Positions 31,240-40,008 of a stretch of 64,000 nucleotides of DNA are shown piece by piece. The stretch is taken from positions 44,033 through 108,032 of the forward strand of contig JADKIH010000013.1 in the NCBI GenBank assembly GCA_016721305.1, read 5' to 3'. The position numbers and the translations under genes are program-made. Source of the DNA: Bacteroidota bacterium. Lineage in GTDB: Bacteria; Bacteroidota; Bacteroidia; AKYH767-A; 2013-40CM-41-45. Position 1 is the stretch's first letter, and every line of letters starts with the position of its first letter. A model generated the notes under the pieces. The model searched no databases and was not told the DNA's origin. It saw only the letters and a program-made list of their open reading frames with translations.

Positions 31240-31417
31240 TTATGCTTTACTGGTTTGTTGGCGCGGTCGAGGACTTAGTCGGGACTGTCGGGCCGGCTCT
31301 TTGTCGGGGGCTTCCGTCGGGGGGTCTGTCGGCGATGCTGTGGACGTCGGGGTCGGTCGGGACGCATGCCTGTCCTGACGCCATCATCGCGTCCTTGCGA
31401 TCCGCGCCGATAGGCGG
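31240..31417. other. GC-rich spacer inside the atp operon
   Basis: About two-thirds G+C by eye, against ~42% around it, and rich in GTCGGG words (seven or more) with short inverted pieces (GACGCCATCATCGCGTCC). No credible gene. It separates atpH from atpF, genes that are normally close-packed, and looks inserted. Confidence 0.75.
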
Positions 31418-31912
31418 CTAGTTGAGGTTGATGTCTTTCATCAAGCCATCCATCAGGGTCTTTTGTTTGTCGTCGTTAGCGAGTTCGTGACGGAGGATTT
31501 TTTCCGCGATTTCGATTGACATAGCAGCTACCTGATTTTTCAGTTCGTTGATAGCTGCGTTCTTTTCGTTATTGATTGACTCACGTGCGGCAGCCATGAT
31601 TTTGTTGGCTTCTGCCTGAGCTTTGTTTTTTGATTCAGCGATAATGGCGTCTTTCGTGTCGCGTGCTTCTTTTAATAAAGCATCACGCTCGGCACGTGCC
31701 TGCATGATCAGCTTTTCATTGTCTGATTTCAATGCAGCCATTTCTTCTTTTGCCTTTTGTGCGCTGTTGAGTGCATTGGCAATCGATTCTTCACGCTCAC
31801 GAAGTGACTTTAAGATTACCGGCCACGCGAACTTTCCTAAAATGAAAAGAACGGCGAGGAAGGATACCGTCATCCAAAATATTAGACCAATTTCGGGTTT
31901 TATTAATTCCAT
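31418..31912 (-). CDS. atpF: ATP synthase F0 subunit b
   Basis: 164 residues from the ATG at 31912 (MELIKPEIGLIFWMTVSFLAVLF); the longer frame to 31951 adds a non-family Lys-rich leader. One membrane helix (~9-30) and a long charged helix (REREESIANALNSAQKAKEEM...), the dimeric peripheral stalk. C-terminal IAEKILRHEL is the delta-binding end. Confidence 0.95.
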   Translation of the reverse strand: MELIKPEIGLIFWMTVSFLAVLFILGKFAWPVILKSLREREESIANALNSAQKAKEEMAALKSDNEKLIMQARAERDALLKEARDTKDAIIAESKNKAQAEANKIMAAARESINNEKNAAINELKNQVAAMSIEIAEKILRHELANDDKQKTLMDGLMKDINLN

Positions 31913-31973
31913 TGCTTTTGTGTTTTTTCCTTTAGTATACACTCTTTCCATTTTTAGATTAAGGAATGGTATA

Positions 31974-32010
31974 AATAAGAGGACTCAACCAACCGTTGAA
32001 TCCTCTTATT
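31974..32010. promoter_or_regulatory. hairpin between atpE and atpF
   Basis: A 16-bp stem with one mismatch (31974-31989 and 31995-32010) and loop CAACC. It could be an attenuator or an mRNA processing/stability element favouring the c subunit, which is needed in many copies. It ends in TT only, so a full terminator is unlikely. Confidence 0.65.
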
Positions 32011-32016
32011 AATTCC

Positions 32017-32271
32017 TTACGATTTGAAAACCACGAGGAGACCTACAACCATTGCGAAGAAGGCAGCACCTTCAACGAGAGCGGCAGTAAGGATCATGTT
32101 AGCGCGGATGTCGCCACTAGCTTCAGGCTGACGTGCGATTGATTCAAGAGCTGAACCACCGATACGACCGATACCTACACCTGCTCCGAGAGCGGCAAGA
32201 CCGGCACCTAATGCTGCAACACCGTAACCAAGACCCAGGTTTCCGGCTTCAAGAAGAATTGATGATAACAT
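32017..32271 (-). CDS. atpE: ATP synthase F0 subunit c
   Basis: 84 residues, two membrane helices joined by the polar loop ESIARQPEA. The Gly-rich first helix (GAGLAALGAGVGIG) is the ring-packing signature. The ion-carrying carboxylate is E67 in ALVEGAAFF; it is followed by Gly-Ala rather than Ser, so the Na+-type signature is not seen and proton coupling is inferred. Confidence 0.97.
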   Translation of the reverse strand: MLSSILLEAGNLGLGYGVAALGAGLAALGAGVGIGRIGGSALESIARQPEASGDIRANMILTAALVEGAAFFAMVVGLLVVFKS

Positions 32272-32301
32272 AGTAATTATTATTTAAGGGTTTAACTAAT
32301 T

Positions 32302-33417
32302 TCAGATGAGAAGGGCTTCTTCAACATGCGCGTCGCCGTGCTCGTGATCGTGGTGATGCTCTTCTATTGCTGCACCAAAATAGATGGCAGAAAGAAGGGT
32401 AAACACGAATGCTTGCAGGAATGCTACCAGTAATTCGAGCATCGACATAAAGACAACGAACGCAACTGAAAGAACAGATACGCCGAATCCAAGACCGGTA
32501 CTCATTTCACCGAAGATGAAGATTAAGCTGAAGAATGATAATGCAATGATGTGTCCTGCCGTAATGTTCGCAAACAATCGAATCATGAGTACGAACGGAC
32601 GAAGAACAACGCCCAGAATTTCAATTGGAGTAAGCAACACCAATACGCCTACAGGAACGCCCGGCATCGCAAATACGTGCTGCCAGTAATTCTTGTTTGC
32701 AGAGAAAGTGGTGATGAGGAAGGTAATGATGGCAAGCGTCATCGTAACCGCAATGTTACCTGTAACGTTTGCTCCACCGGGAATAATCGGAATCAAACCA
32801 AGAAGGTTGTTGATCCAGATAAAGAAGAACACCGTTAAAAGATACGGCATGTATTTTTCGTACTTCTTGCCAATACTTGGCTTTGCAATTTCATCGCGAA
32901 CGAAAACAACTAATGGCTCGATCAATGACTGCATTCCCTTCGGTGCTTGTCCTTGACGACGACCATACGATTTCGCTACCGACATAAACATCCACAACAT
33001 AATCACAATACTCACGAGTAATGAGAATACGTTTTTGGTAATTGAAATATCGTATGTAGCTGCAGTAAGCTCCTCAGAAACGGTTGCCTGTTCTGCAGGA
33101 ATTTCTTCCAGCTCATTTACTGCTTCAATCTTGTTTTCACGAAGTACATAACCTGCATAGGCTTTGTGGCCATGTTCGAAACGACTCGACATGAACATGG
33201 ATAAACCACGTTCTTTATTGTAAACGATAATAGGAAGTGGAACTGAAACAGCATGAGGCTCCTTGCCTAGAATATGCCAATCGTGAGAATCTGAAATATG
33301 TTCGACTATGGTTTTACCGGCATCGAATTTCTCCGCTCCGGCTTCTGCTTCGCCTTCTGCAAATACCGATGTACCTGCAAACAAACAAAGAATCAATCCA
33401 ATCAGTTTTAACTTCAT
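32302..33417 (-). CDS. atpB: ATP synthase F0 subunit a with N-terminal signal peptide
   Basis: 371 residues from the ATG at 33417 (an upstream in-frame ATG at 33447 adds ten). MKLKLIGLILCLFAGTSVFA is a signal peptide, followed by a ~110-residue extracytoplasmic domain typical of Bacteroidota AtpB. Then come the membrane helices: NNLLGLIPIIPGG, RPFVLMIRLFANITAGHI with the essential Arg, and AFLQAFVFTLLSAIYFGAAI. The C-terminus is His-rich (EEHHHDHEHGDAHVEE), possibly metal-binding. First gene of the cluster; its promoter should lie at 33418-33500. Confidence 0.96.
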   Translation of the reverse strand: MKLKLIGLILCLFAGTSVFAEGEAEAGAEKFDAGKTIVEHISDSHDWHILGKEPHAVSVPLPIIVYNKERGLSMFMSSRFEHGHKAYAGYVLRENKIEAVNELEEIPAEQATVSEELTAATYDISITKNVFSLLVSIVIMLWMFMSVAKSYGRRQGQAPKGMQSLIEPLVVFVRDEIAKPSIGKKYEKYMPYLLTVFFFIWINNLLGLIPIIPGGANVTGNIAVTMTLAIITFLITTFSANKNYWQHVFAMPGVPVGVLVLLTPIEILGVVLRPFVLMIRLFANITAGHIIALSFFSLIFIFGEMSTGLGFGVSVLSVAFVVFMSMLELLVAFLQAFVFTLLSAIYFGAAIEEHHHDHEHGDAHVEEALLI

Positions 33418-33799
33418 AAGTCCCGCGTTTTGAGTGCGTTGCGCCATGTAAAATGAGGGGTTTTTTTAAGAGAGCGCAAAAGTAGCATTAATGAGTCAAA
33501 CGACAAGGGGATTTCGGGGAAAAAGTTTGGGCTTCTGCTTTCAATTAAAGGATTAGCCGATTAGCTAATTAGCTAATTGAGTTGAAGTAATTACTGCCAT
33601 TAAAACCATTGCAGGAAAGTGAAAAATAGCCAACTTGAAAGCCATTTTGATCAATTTGGGATTAAGGTCTGGAAGATTATTTAATAGAAAAAGAGGGAAA
33701 CCTTTGCGCTTTTATATTATCATCTCAAGACTAATGATAGTATAACAGCTCTTTGATCTTCTATTGCTTGAAAATCATTTTCGAAAAAGTCGGAGTTTA
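33418..33799. other. intergenic region upstream of atpB
   Basis: It holds an AT-rich 8-mer repeat (GATTAGCC, GATTAGCT, AATTAGCT near 33551-33580). No gene is supported. The atpB promoter is expected here but no clean TAnnTTTG box was found. Confidence 0.5.
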
Positions 33800-35410
33800 T
33801 CTGCATGGATCCGTAAGAAAATAGACTCCTGCAGGCGGGGCCGAATAGTCGAACCATGGCTGCTTTCCTGAAAAGTACCGGAAGAGATAATGGCTGCCGT
33901 TGCAGGGTTAAGACAGTACTGCACTGATTCAGTTATTGCCCGCCAAGTCGGATTGCTAAGAGGAATAAAAAGGATTCGGATAGACTTGAGTCGAAGCAGA
34001 AAGCAGGGGCAGGCGCAATTGAGTTAATAATCACGTCAGAATACTTGTTCAGGTAATTGAAAGGAATATTGACTTGTTGATAGTACCCAAAGTTCAAATA
34101 AACAGATCCGTCTCCGTCAAAACTCAGACGACCTGCATCCGAATCAATCGAAGCGGTATCCATCCACATTGGATTTCCGTTTTCGTCAATTTTCTCGATT
34201 ATATCGTAATGCCGACCCGATTGATCAAATTGTTGCGTTGAAAGGACAAACATCTTATTGTCGGTCAGTGAAAACTGAACTGCTCCTCCACTGCCATCCT
34301 GAGTTGCTGCAGAATCAAGATTTGTGAAATAATCTCTCTTTGAAGAACGGTGCCGGAAGTATCCAAAGCCGAAATCATGTAATGTTGATTTGACCAATAT
34401 CCACCGGCAACCGAAGCATCGGGATGCCAATAGCGAAAATTGTCCAACAGGTAAATCTTGCCTGAATTCAACAAAACCTCCGCCAAAGGAAATGTCGGCG
34501 GTATCGCGTGAGTATATTTTTGACCAAAGAAGATTCGAGTTAGTCCTGTACTTCTCCAGGAACGTTACTTCACTTTCCATTCCGGCGACATACAAATTTC
34601 CAATGTTGTCGACCATAACCTGAGAAACTGAAGATTCACTTCCGGAATGAGAAATAAATATTTGGTAGTTTAAAATTCCAACTGATGACACGCTCATCAG
34701 GTAATTATCGTAAACACCGGCCGTTGTATTGGATGCTTGTCCGCATGCATAAATATTGTTTTGCAAATCGACCGACATAGATGTGATCACTTCTGTAGTC
34801 GGATATAACCCCTGTCCCGCATCAGGCAATTGAATAAACCAACTCAACAACCCTGCAACGGTATCAAATTTTGCAATCATAAAATCTTCCATCGTAATGG
34901 AATCGGCAATTGCATTTTACCGATCAACAAATTTCCATCGTGATCGAGTAGCGAAACAATCGGGCTGACTGAGAGAAATGGTGTAATCCAAAATTGTTGC
35001 CACAATCAAGCGCTCCGGTTGAACTGACGCGGGTTAGGCGAAGTTGAACGGAACCGGTATTATCGAAATAAGAGCCACAAAATAGCCCCACCATCGGCCG
35101 TTGTAACAATAACATTATTATAATATTCTCCTGCAAGTTCCCCGCCAAGAATCGCCATTGAGCTGCCACAGCTTCGCTCCTCTCGAATCGAAAGCAAAAA
35201 ACGATTGAGTGTATAGCCGGAAGCAGTCGTCCGTGGAGTTAACAAAGAAGGTGACACCTAATTATTTGTCGCAGAAGCCGGCATCGACAGAAATAGATTC
35301 GTTCGATGGTACGGATCCGCCCTGCAATTGGCCGGATGTGCACGGCTTGCGTGATCAAAAGCATCAAAGAAAAACCATATCAATTTTTCTGGCTGAACGC
35401 AAAATTTTCC
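33800..35410 (-). pseudogene. decayed T9SS-secreted repeat protein
   Basis: The best frame (33933-34892) reads MIAKFDTVAGLLSWFIQLPDAG, QNNIYACGQASNTTAGVYDNYL, IGNLYVAGMES: repeats of the SBBP/propeller kind in which a path through the protein is YVAG-like. Further pieces are in other frames at 35257-35060, 35169-34924 and 34486-34265. A remnant T9SS end (SAPPAGVYFLTD) is read near 33800-33870. At least five frame changes over 1.6 kb go beyond the single breaks seen elsewhere, so this is called a true pseudogene. Confidence 0.7.
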
Positions 35411-35664
35411 TAAACTGAGCAAACCAACCGAGGAAAGACGGGAAAAAAATAAAATAAAGCTGATTATATCGTAATTTATGTCTTGTAAAAAATGACAGGC
35501 AAATCTACTGAAGTTTATGTAGTCTCAATTACGTTCACATCCTCGTTTGCCGTTACTCCTTTCTTTATCTTGTCGGGTATATTGCTACGCTAACCTTCTG
35601 CTCAGTAAAACAAAAGGCCGGTATCTTATAGACGTCGGCTTTATCTAAAATATTTTTCTTCAGC

Positions 35665-36294
35665 TTAGAATTTGAAAGATACACCAAGTGTAAGGTAAGA
35701 AACACCGTAACCTAATTCAGCATTCAAACCGATGTTATCAGTAAGGTAGTAACGAATACCACCGAAAGCCGAGAAACCTACTCCGCTTCCGTATGAACCA
35801 CTGTAATTGTCAAGAGCACCGTTGTAATTCGGATCATTAGTTGTGTAAGAGTAGCTCAGGATGTTGTATGACAACATTAAACCTGCATACAGATCAACTT
35901 TATCGTTACTGATCGGGAAGTGATAAGCACCACGAGCTCCTACGATAGTGTAGCTCCATTTATCAGTTGCTGTTACGTTGATGTAATTTCCTGTAGAAAA
36001 GTTATACGTTTCGTATGTGTCTTCCCACTTGTAACTTTTGTATCCAATGTAAGCACCAAGACTTACAATACCATCACCTAATTCCCAAGTACCATGTTCA
36101 AATGAAACACCAATGCCGGGAGTTTGAGAGAACCCGCTGCCAGAGTAACCTGACAATAAAGTACTACCGATACCGATGCCGGCGTTAATTACATTTGTTC
36201 CTAATTCATACTGAGCAGAAGATGTCTGTGCAGAAGAAAGGAAAAGAGCAACTGATACAGCTGCAATTTTCACGAAGTTTTTCATTGTTTTCAT
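35665..36294 (-). CDS. outer-membrane beta-barrel protein
   Basis: 209 residues: signal peptide (MKTMKNFVKIAAVSVALFLSS, TSSAQ cleavage) and an eight-strand-like barrel with alternating residues (GIGVSFEHGTWELGDGIVSLGAYIGYK, GGIRYYLTDNIGLNAELGYG), ending LGVSFKF with the terminal Phe used in membrane insertion. It is similar in type to porin-like P13/OmpA-barrel proteins, but no exact family is assigned. It is the only intact gene in a stretch of decayed ones. Confidence 0.82.
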   Translation of the reverse strand: MKTMKNFVKIAAVSVALFLSSAQTSSAQYELGTNVINAGIGIGSTLLSGYSGSGFSQTPGIGVSFEHGTWELGDGIVSLGAYIGYKSYKWEDTYETYNFSTGNYINVTATDKWSYTIVGARGAYHFPISNDKVDLYAGLMLSYNILSYSYTTNDPNYNGALDNYSGSYGSGVGFSAFGGIRYYLTDNIGLNAELGYGVSYLTLGVSFKF

Positions 36295-36531
36295 GTAGTT
36301 GTTATCTTAATAGAGTTTGAGTTTACGTGTTTGTGGTCCAAATGTAGGATTATTTAGCTAAAATCAAACATATAGGAAAGGCTATTCTTTTCAACACGGA
36401 GTCCTCCAAAACTTTCAGAGCTTCTACCCTTTGGCACTTACGTGCGATTGGGTAGATAACATACTGTCAAAATGATCAAAAGGAAAATTCCGAATGACCT
36501 GATAAGCTGAATCAGATTGTATTAGAGTAGA

Positions 36532-36753
36532 TCAGATAGTCGTAATAAGCCGTGCTGTTTCTAAAATTTGACTTTCATCGCGAAAGTCCAAGTTCAATCG
36601 TATTTTCGGAGTTAGTTTAATTAAAACGCCAAGCCTTCCTCCATACCACAATCCATATTGCTCGAACTGATTGGATGCATCGAATGAGTGTCCAAGTCCT
36701 AAGGAAATGAATGGGATTACTTTCGTCTTAGTAAACTCCATTTTAATATTCAA
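36532..36753 (-). pseudogene. remnant of an outer-membrane barrel gene
   Basis: A 73-codon frame reads VIPFISLGLGHSFDAS, GRLGVLIKLTPKIRLNLDFRDE, which are barrel strands without signal peptide or terminal strand. Upstream sequence (36755-36850) encodes similar Gly-rich strand pieces in another frame. Probably the broken end of a small barrel protein. Confidence 0.45.
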
Positions 36754-36884
36754 GATAAACCGGAATTAAGTTTCGATCATTATCATAAAACCTGCCGCCG
36801 ATTCCTAATCCAAGTGCAAAACCATCACCAAGCCTTAGACTGTTCACACATCTAATTTCGTGACATCATCATAATTACCAACTA

Positions 36885-37239
36885 TTAATTGTCGGCGTAT
36901 CCCCATGTAAAAGATCCTGTGTACTCATTTTTGTGCGACTTTATATCATCGCGTTTTTTTGATGCCTTAGGATTGTATTCCACAATTTCCTTCGCGCCAT
37001 TTGAATACTTAATCATAACGACATCTTCCTTACGAAGATCACATAGAGCGGACCTTAAAGAATCGTTGCATGTTATAGGGATTTCCTTCCGGAGTATTTA
37101 TTCTCAATAATTTTGCGTTTATTTCGTTGCCGTTTTTAAACAAAATGTAATCACACACCGAATACTTGTGACTTGATTGTCCGATGTAACAAGTTATAGT
37201 ATTTTGTGCATTTGCCGATTTCTGACATGAAGATAGCCA
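36885..37239 (-). pseudogene. remnant of a Bacteroidota KxDVxxIKYxNG-type protein
   Basis: Reading from 37239: a lipobox-like SSCQKSANAQ, then DYILFKNGNEINAKLLRIN, a frame change near 37070, then LCDLRKEDVVMIKYSNGAKEIVEYNPK, ending TWGYADN. The pattern 'ILFKNG-EINAKLL ... KEDVVMIKY-NG' is a small conserved module of Bacteroidota envelope proteins with unknown function. No start codon remains. It is paralogous to the remnant at 37336-37743. Confidence 0.5.
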
Positions 37240-37335
37240 TCACAAAAAACCAACTGCGTCTTAAAATCAATGCTTTTTGTTTTGATTTTTAAAAAATCAT
37301 TCCATCGAGTGGACTTAATACTATCCACAGAAAAA

Positions 37336-37743
37336 TTAAAAGGAAACGAATATCAAACGAAAGCTTGGCAACCCTCTGTATTTATCGTTTGTAGCCAAAG
37401 CTACAATCCCAAGAATGAGCCCAATGGAGCCATAAAACAAAAGTCCAAGCACTATTCAAAGCAGATCAGCACCAAAGGACAGAAAACTGATCGCGCCCAT
37501 TGGCCGCTCTTTGACCAACGTAAACTCTTCGCCGTTCCCCTTAAACGGAGTAATGATTTCATTACGGCCATCGGGATATTTTACAAGAAAGACATCTTTC
37601 TTTTTTAAATCATGTACGGTAGTAGAATCTGCCCCGCAGGGTTTGTACCGAACGGAATTTACACCTACTTCGAGAACTTTTGCCTCAATCTCTCGCCACT
37701 CTTTCGAAGCACCATAGATCGGAGTTTGACGTGGCTGCTCGTT
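37336..37743 (-). pseudogene. second KxDVxxxKY-type remnant with membrane tail
   Basis: Minus-strand reading: KEWREIEAKVLEVGVNSVRYKPCG, LKKKDVFLVKYPDGRNEIITPFKG, then PMGAISFLSFG. After a frame change near 37475 a membrane helix follows (IVLGLLFYGSIGLILGIVALATNDKYRG). This is the known layout of the module plus a C-terminal hydrophobic hairpin. The start is missing. Confidence 0.5.
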
Positions 37744-38185
37744 TTAGCTTCTTTTTTTCTGCTGAATGAGCACCTTGACTTTGAGGCAAGAAGTTTTCCT
37801 TTTTAACTCGCTCGCAAGTCGTGCGCACGGACCTGCAACGTGTCCTGCAAATGTATGGGCAACCGGTTTTATCATGCCACTCCCCAAGAATTCGTGGACG
37901 ACTCGGATATTCCATTCATTGATTTGATAACCCAAAGTCTATTCCGCTTTTTCAATCTTGGATGATCTGAATTCACAATAAAACAATTGATAACGGGAAA
38001 GATACAATTTTGGCTTTTTATTGTAAAGACTAAAGATTTAAACAGAATTGCCTATAAATGATCACACGGCAATAACCAATCACAATTTTAGGATCGGTAA
38101 TTTCCAGAATAGGAAATTGCAAACAGGTCAACAGTAAAAAAATAAACGATGATTTGAGGAATGGTGACAGGATTAGTCGGTGAAA
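37744..38185. other. 442-bp intergenic/decayed region
   Basis: A 63-codon minus-strand frame (37744-37935) shows no recognisable protein. The rest is AT-rich. I see no gene. Confidence 0.5.
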
Positions 38186-38551
38186 TCAAGCCTTATCCTT
38201 TCTTCCGGTAAATGTAAAATACACCTCAAACGCAGTGAAAACAAAATAAAATACCATGAAAGTAAGAATGAAATTATACGCCAATGCCTTATGTGAAAAT
38301 GCATAAAACACAATTACTCCTAGATGCAAGAATAGCTTGATCGAAGTAGCTGCCATAAAATAGCGAACAAATACTTGCGGACGTCCCTGAGAACTTTTAT
38401 GAATTCCATAGTGAAATGCGAGTGTGACAAAAGCAAAGTACGCGAGAATCATCCAGCGAATTTGAATCACATCAACGGTAGCGGGTAATGACAAAATAAT
38501 TCCGGCTGCAATAGCGAGGAGGATGATAAATGAAATGAGGTACTTCTTCAT
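38186..38551 (-). CDS. AtpI-like membrane protein of the ATP synthase cluster
   Basis: 121 residues from the ATG at 38551; the in-frame ATG at 38581, directly after the atpZ stop, would add ten residues encoded by a hairpin. Four membrane helices (KKYLISFIILLAIAAGIIL; RWMILAYFAFVTLAFHYGI; SIKLFLHLGVIVFYAF; YNFILTFMVFYFVFTAFEVYFTF). By position just after AtpZ and upstream of atpB it is the AtpI-like assembly factor for the c-ring, inferred from context and topology rather than sequence motifs. Confidence 0.7.
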   Translation of the reverse strand: MKKYLISFIILLAIAAGIILSLPATVDVIQIRWMILAYFAFVTLAFHYGIHKSSQGRPQVFVRYFMAATSIKLFLHLGVIVFYAFSHKALAYNFILTFMVFYFVFTAFEVYFTFTGRKDKA

Positions 38552-38557
38552 AGCAAA

Positions 38558-38579
38558 GAATCCCGCCGAAACGGGATTC
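38558..38579. repeat. hairpin at the AtpZ/AtpI-like junction
   Basis: Perfect 8-bp stem GAATCCCG/CGGGATTC with a 6-nt loop, immediately after the atpZ stop. It may set the start site or the relative expression of the two genes. Confidence 0.6.
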
Positions 38580-38581
38580 AT

Positions 38582-38821
38582 TTATTTCTTTTTTAAAAAA
38601 TCTTTGATGCTTAAATAAATGGCGGCGAACACGGATAGCAAACTTAAGCTTAATGTAAACACAGGTATGCTGAAATGAAAATGTTTGTCGAGATTATATC
38701 CTCCAAACACTCCCAGACCGATGATGGCCATCATCTGCGTTCCCATCGTTGCATACCGCATGTATGCGTTACGATCTTCAGGCTGTTTTTTCTTTGTTGA
38801 GTTCGTTTGATTTGTCGGCAT
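38582..38821 (-). CDS. atpZ: AtpZ/AtpI-family ATP synthase accessory protein
   Basis: 79 residues: a charged N-terminus (NQTNSTKKKQPEDRNAYMRYATMG) and two membrane helices (MMAIIGLGVFGGYNLDKHF; PVFTLSLSLLSVFAAIYLSIKDF). The AGYxxGxxLDxxF-like turn GVFGGYNLDKHF is the AtpZ hallmark. AtpZ with AtpI helps Mg2+/Ca2+ supply or F0 assembly in other bacteria. The first 44 nt overlap the bactofilin gene. Confidence 0.85.
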   Translation of the reverse strand: MPTNQTNSTKKKQPEDRNAYMRYATMGTQMMAIIGLGVFGGYNLDKHFHFSIPVFTLSLSLLSVFAAIYLSIKDFLKKK

Positions 38822-39227
38822 CCTTTATGTCTTTAATCACCGGTCCCATATTACATGAACCTGTGAACGTCGCTCCTACTTCTACGACAAGCTTGCCGGT
38901 AATAATATCGCCGATCACTTTCGCACTTGATTTCAGGAATAAAAGATCCGATACATTAGTCTTACCTTTAATCGTTCCTGACACATCAGCATTCTGACTA
39001 TTTACATCGCCTTCAACCACGCCGGTTGAACCGATTACAACTTTAGCTTTCGAAAATACATGCCCGAATACAGAACCATCGATACGGATATCGCCGTTTG
39101 AACGAATGTCTCCTTCGATTACCGTACCGGCACCGATCAGATTGATTGACGAACTGCCTGCATCGTTTCCTTTGGATGACGGACCGTTCTCTTTGTTTGA
39201 TTTGTTGTTAAACATCTTGTTCCCCAT
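38778..39227 (-). CDS. bactofilin (polymer-forming cytoskeletal protein)
   Basis: 149 residues with the right-handed beta-helix repeats of bactofilins (INLIGAGTVIEGDIRSNGDIRIDGSVFGHVFSKAKVVIGSTGVVEGDVNSQNADVSGTIKG, about 28-120) and short disordered ends. The start may be four codons in (MFNNKS). These form filaments that scaffold envelope enzymes. It overlaps atpZ, so the two are co-translated; this bactofilin-atpZ-atpI order ahead of atpB is common in Bacteroidota, but here atpB is 4.8 kb away. Confidence 0.92.
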   Translation of the reverse strand: MGNKMFNNKSNKENGPSSKGNDAGSSSINLIGAGTVIEGDIRSNGDIRIDGSVFGHVFSKAKVVIGSTGVVEGDVNSQNADVSGTIKGKTNVSDLLFLKSSAKVIGDIITGKLVVEVGATFTGSCNMGPVIKDIKDADKSNELNKEKTA

Positions 39228-39400
39228 TAAAAAGTATAAATCTTATGCCCGAACCATCCCCGATTTTGGGTTCAGGAGTACAAATATATAATTTTTCTGA
39301 TAGGTGTAAAGAGGAATTTACGCTCTGATAGTCAAATACTTATGATTATTTCTCTTTTCTTCGTAAACTTAAGAAAAGCAGAATCAATTTTTCGATCCGC

Positions 39401-39635
39401 GACCCGGAGGGTCATACATTTGTATTAGCCGAACACCCGGAAGGCCCGACTCGGTAGAGTCGCACCACACCCAAAAAGTTTAGCAGTAGGAAAAAAGCAG
39501 GTCGTGTGCTTAACTTTTTCGGAAGGGCTAGCACTTTTCTTCGGTTGGCTGATGTAGATGCAAAGCGTAGTGCGACTCTACCGAGTCGGGGTTCGGCTTT
39601 ACAGCCTCTAATACAATTGTGGGACCCTCCGGGTC
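39401..39635. repeat. two nested REP-like hairpins arranged as an inverted pair
   Basis: GACCC-GGA-GGGTC (39401-39413) and GACTC-GGTA-GAGTC (39448-39461) on the left are mirrored by GACTC-TACC-GAGTC (39574-39587) and GACCC-TCC-GGGTC (39623-39635) on the right. Flanks are also mirrored (TTGTATTAG; GTGCGACTCTACCGAGTCGG). The ~110-bp centre has no ORF. It looks like a BIME/MITE-type unit between the bactofilin and a lipoprotein gene. Confidence 0.85.
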
Positions 39636-39685
39636 GATGTAATTTGCGACAAAAATCCGGTAGCTAGTAACGAGTTAGGAGAATG

Positions 39686-39967
39686 CTATTTTAACCTTTC
39701 AAGGGAATCCGAAATTGTTTTTATACGATCTATCTTATAATGCAGCTGTCTCCTTTTTGCTCTATTCCTTTCACCATTATAAATCAATTCATACGAAATG
39801 CTTAAAACTCTTAATGAATCAAGTGATTTTTCAATGGAAGGTTTGCTAATAGAGTCCGTTAAAACTTTATACTCTTCCTCAGTAGGTAATGTACAAATTT
39901 GATAACCTCCACGATTGCATCCAAACAGGAAAACTAAGAGTATAGCAAAAGTGAAGATATGCTTCAT
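39686..39967 (-). CDS. small lipoprotein of unknown function
   Basis: 93 residues: signal peptide with lipobox LFGC at 14-17 (MKHIFTFAILLVFLFGCNRGG), then a charged helical part (EEEYKVLTDSISKP, SLERLK at the end). No family recognised. It sits between the REP-like unit and the T9SS lipoprotein gene; conservation is unknown. Confidence 0.65.
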   Translation of the reverse strand: MKHIFTFAILLVFLFGCNRGGYQICTLPTEEEYKVLTDSISKPSIEKSLDSLRVLSISYELIYNGERNRAKRRQLHYKIDRIKTISDSLERLK

Positions 39968-40008
39968 TTTTCCCTGCTTACGCTACTGGCGCGTTCATGC
40001 TAACTGAA

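Noticed and set aside
37744..37935. 63-codon minus-strand ORF
   Set aside because: No similarity to any pattern I know and no flanking signals; lies in a decayed region.
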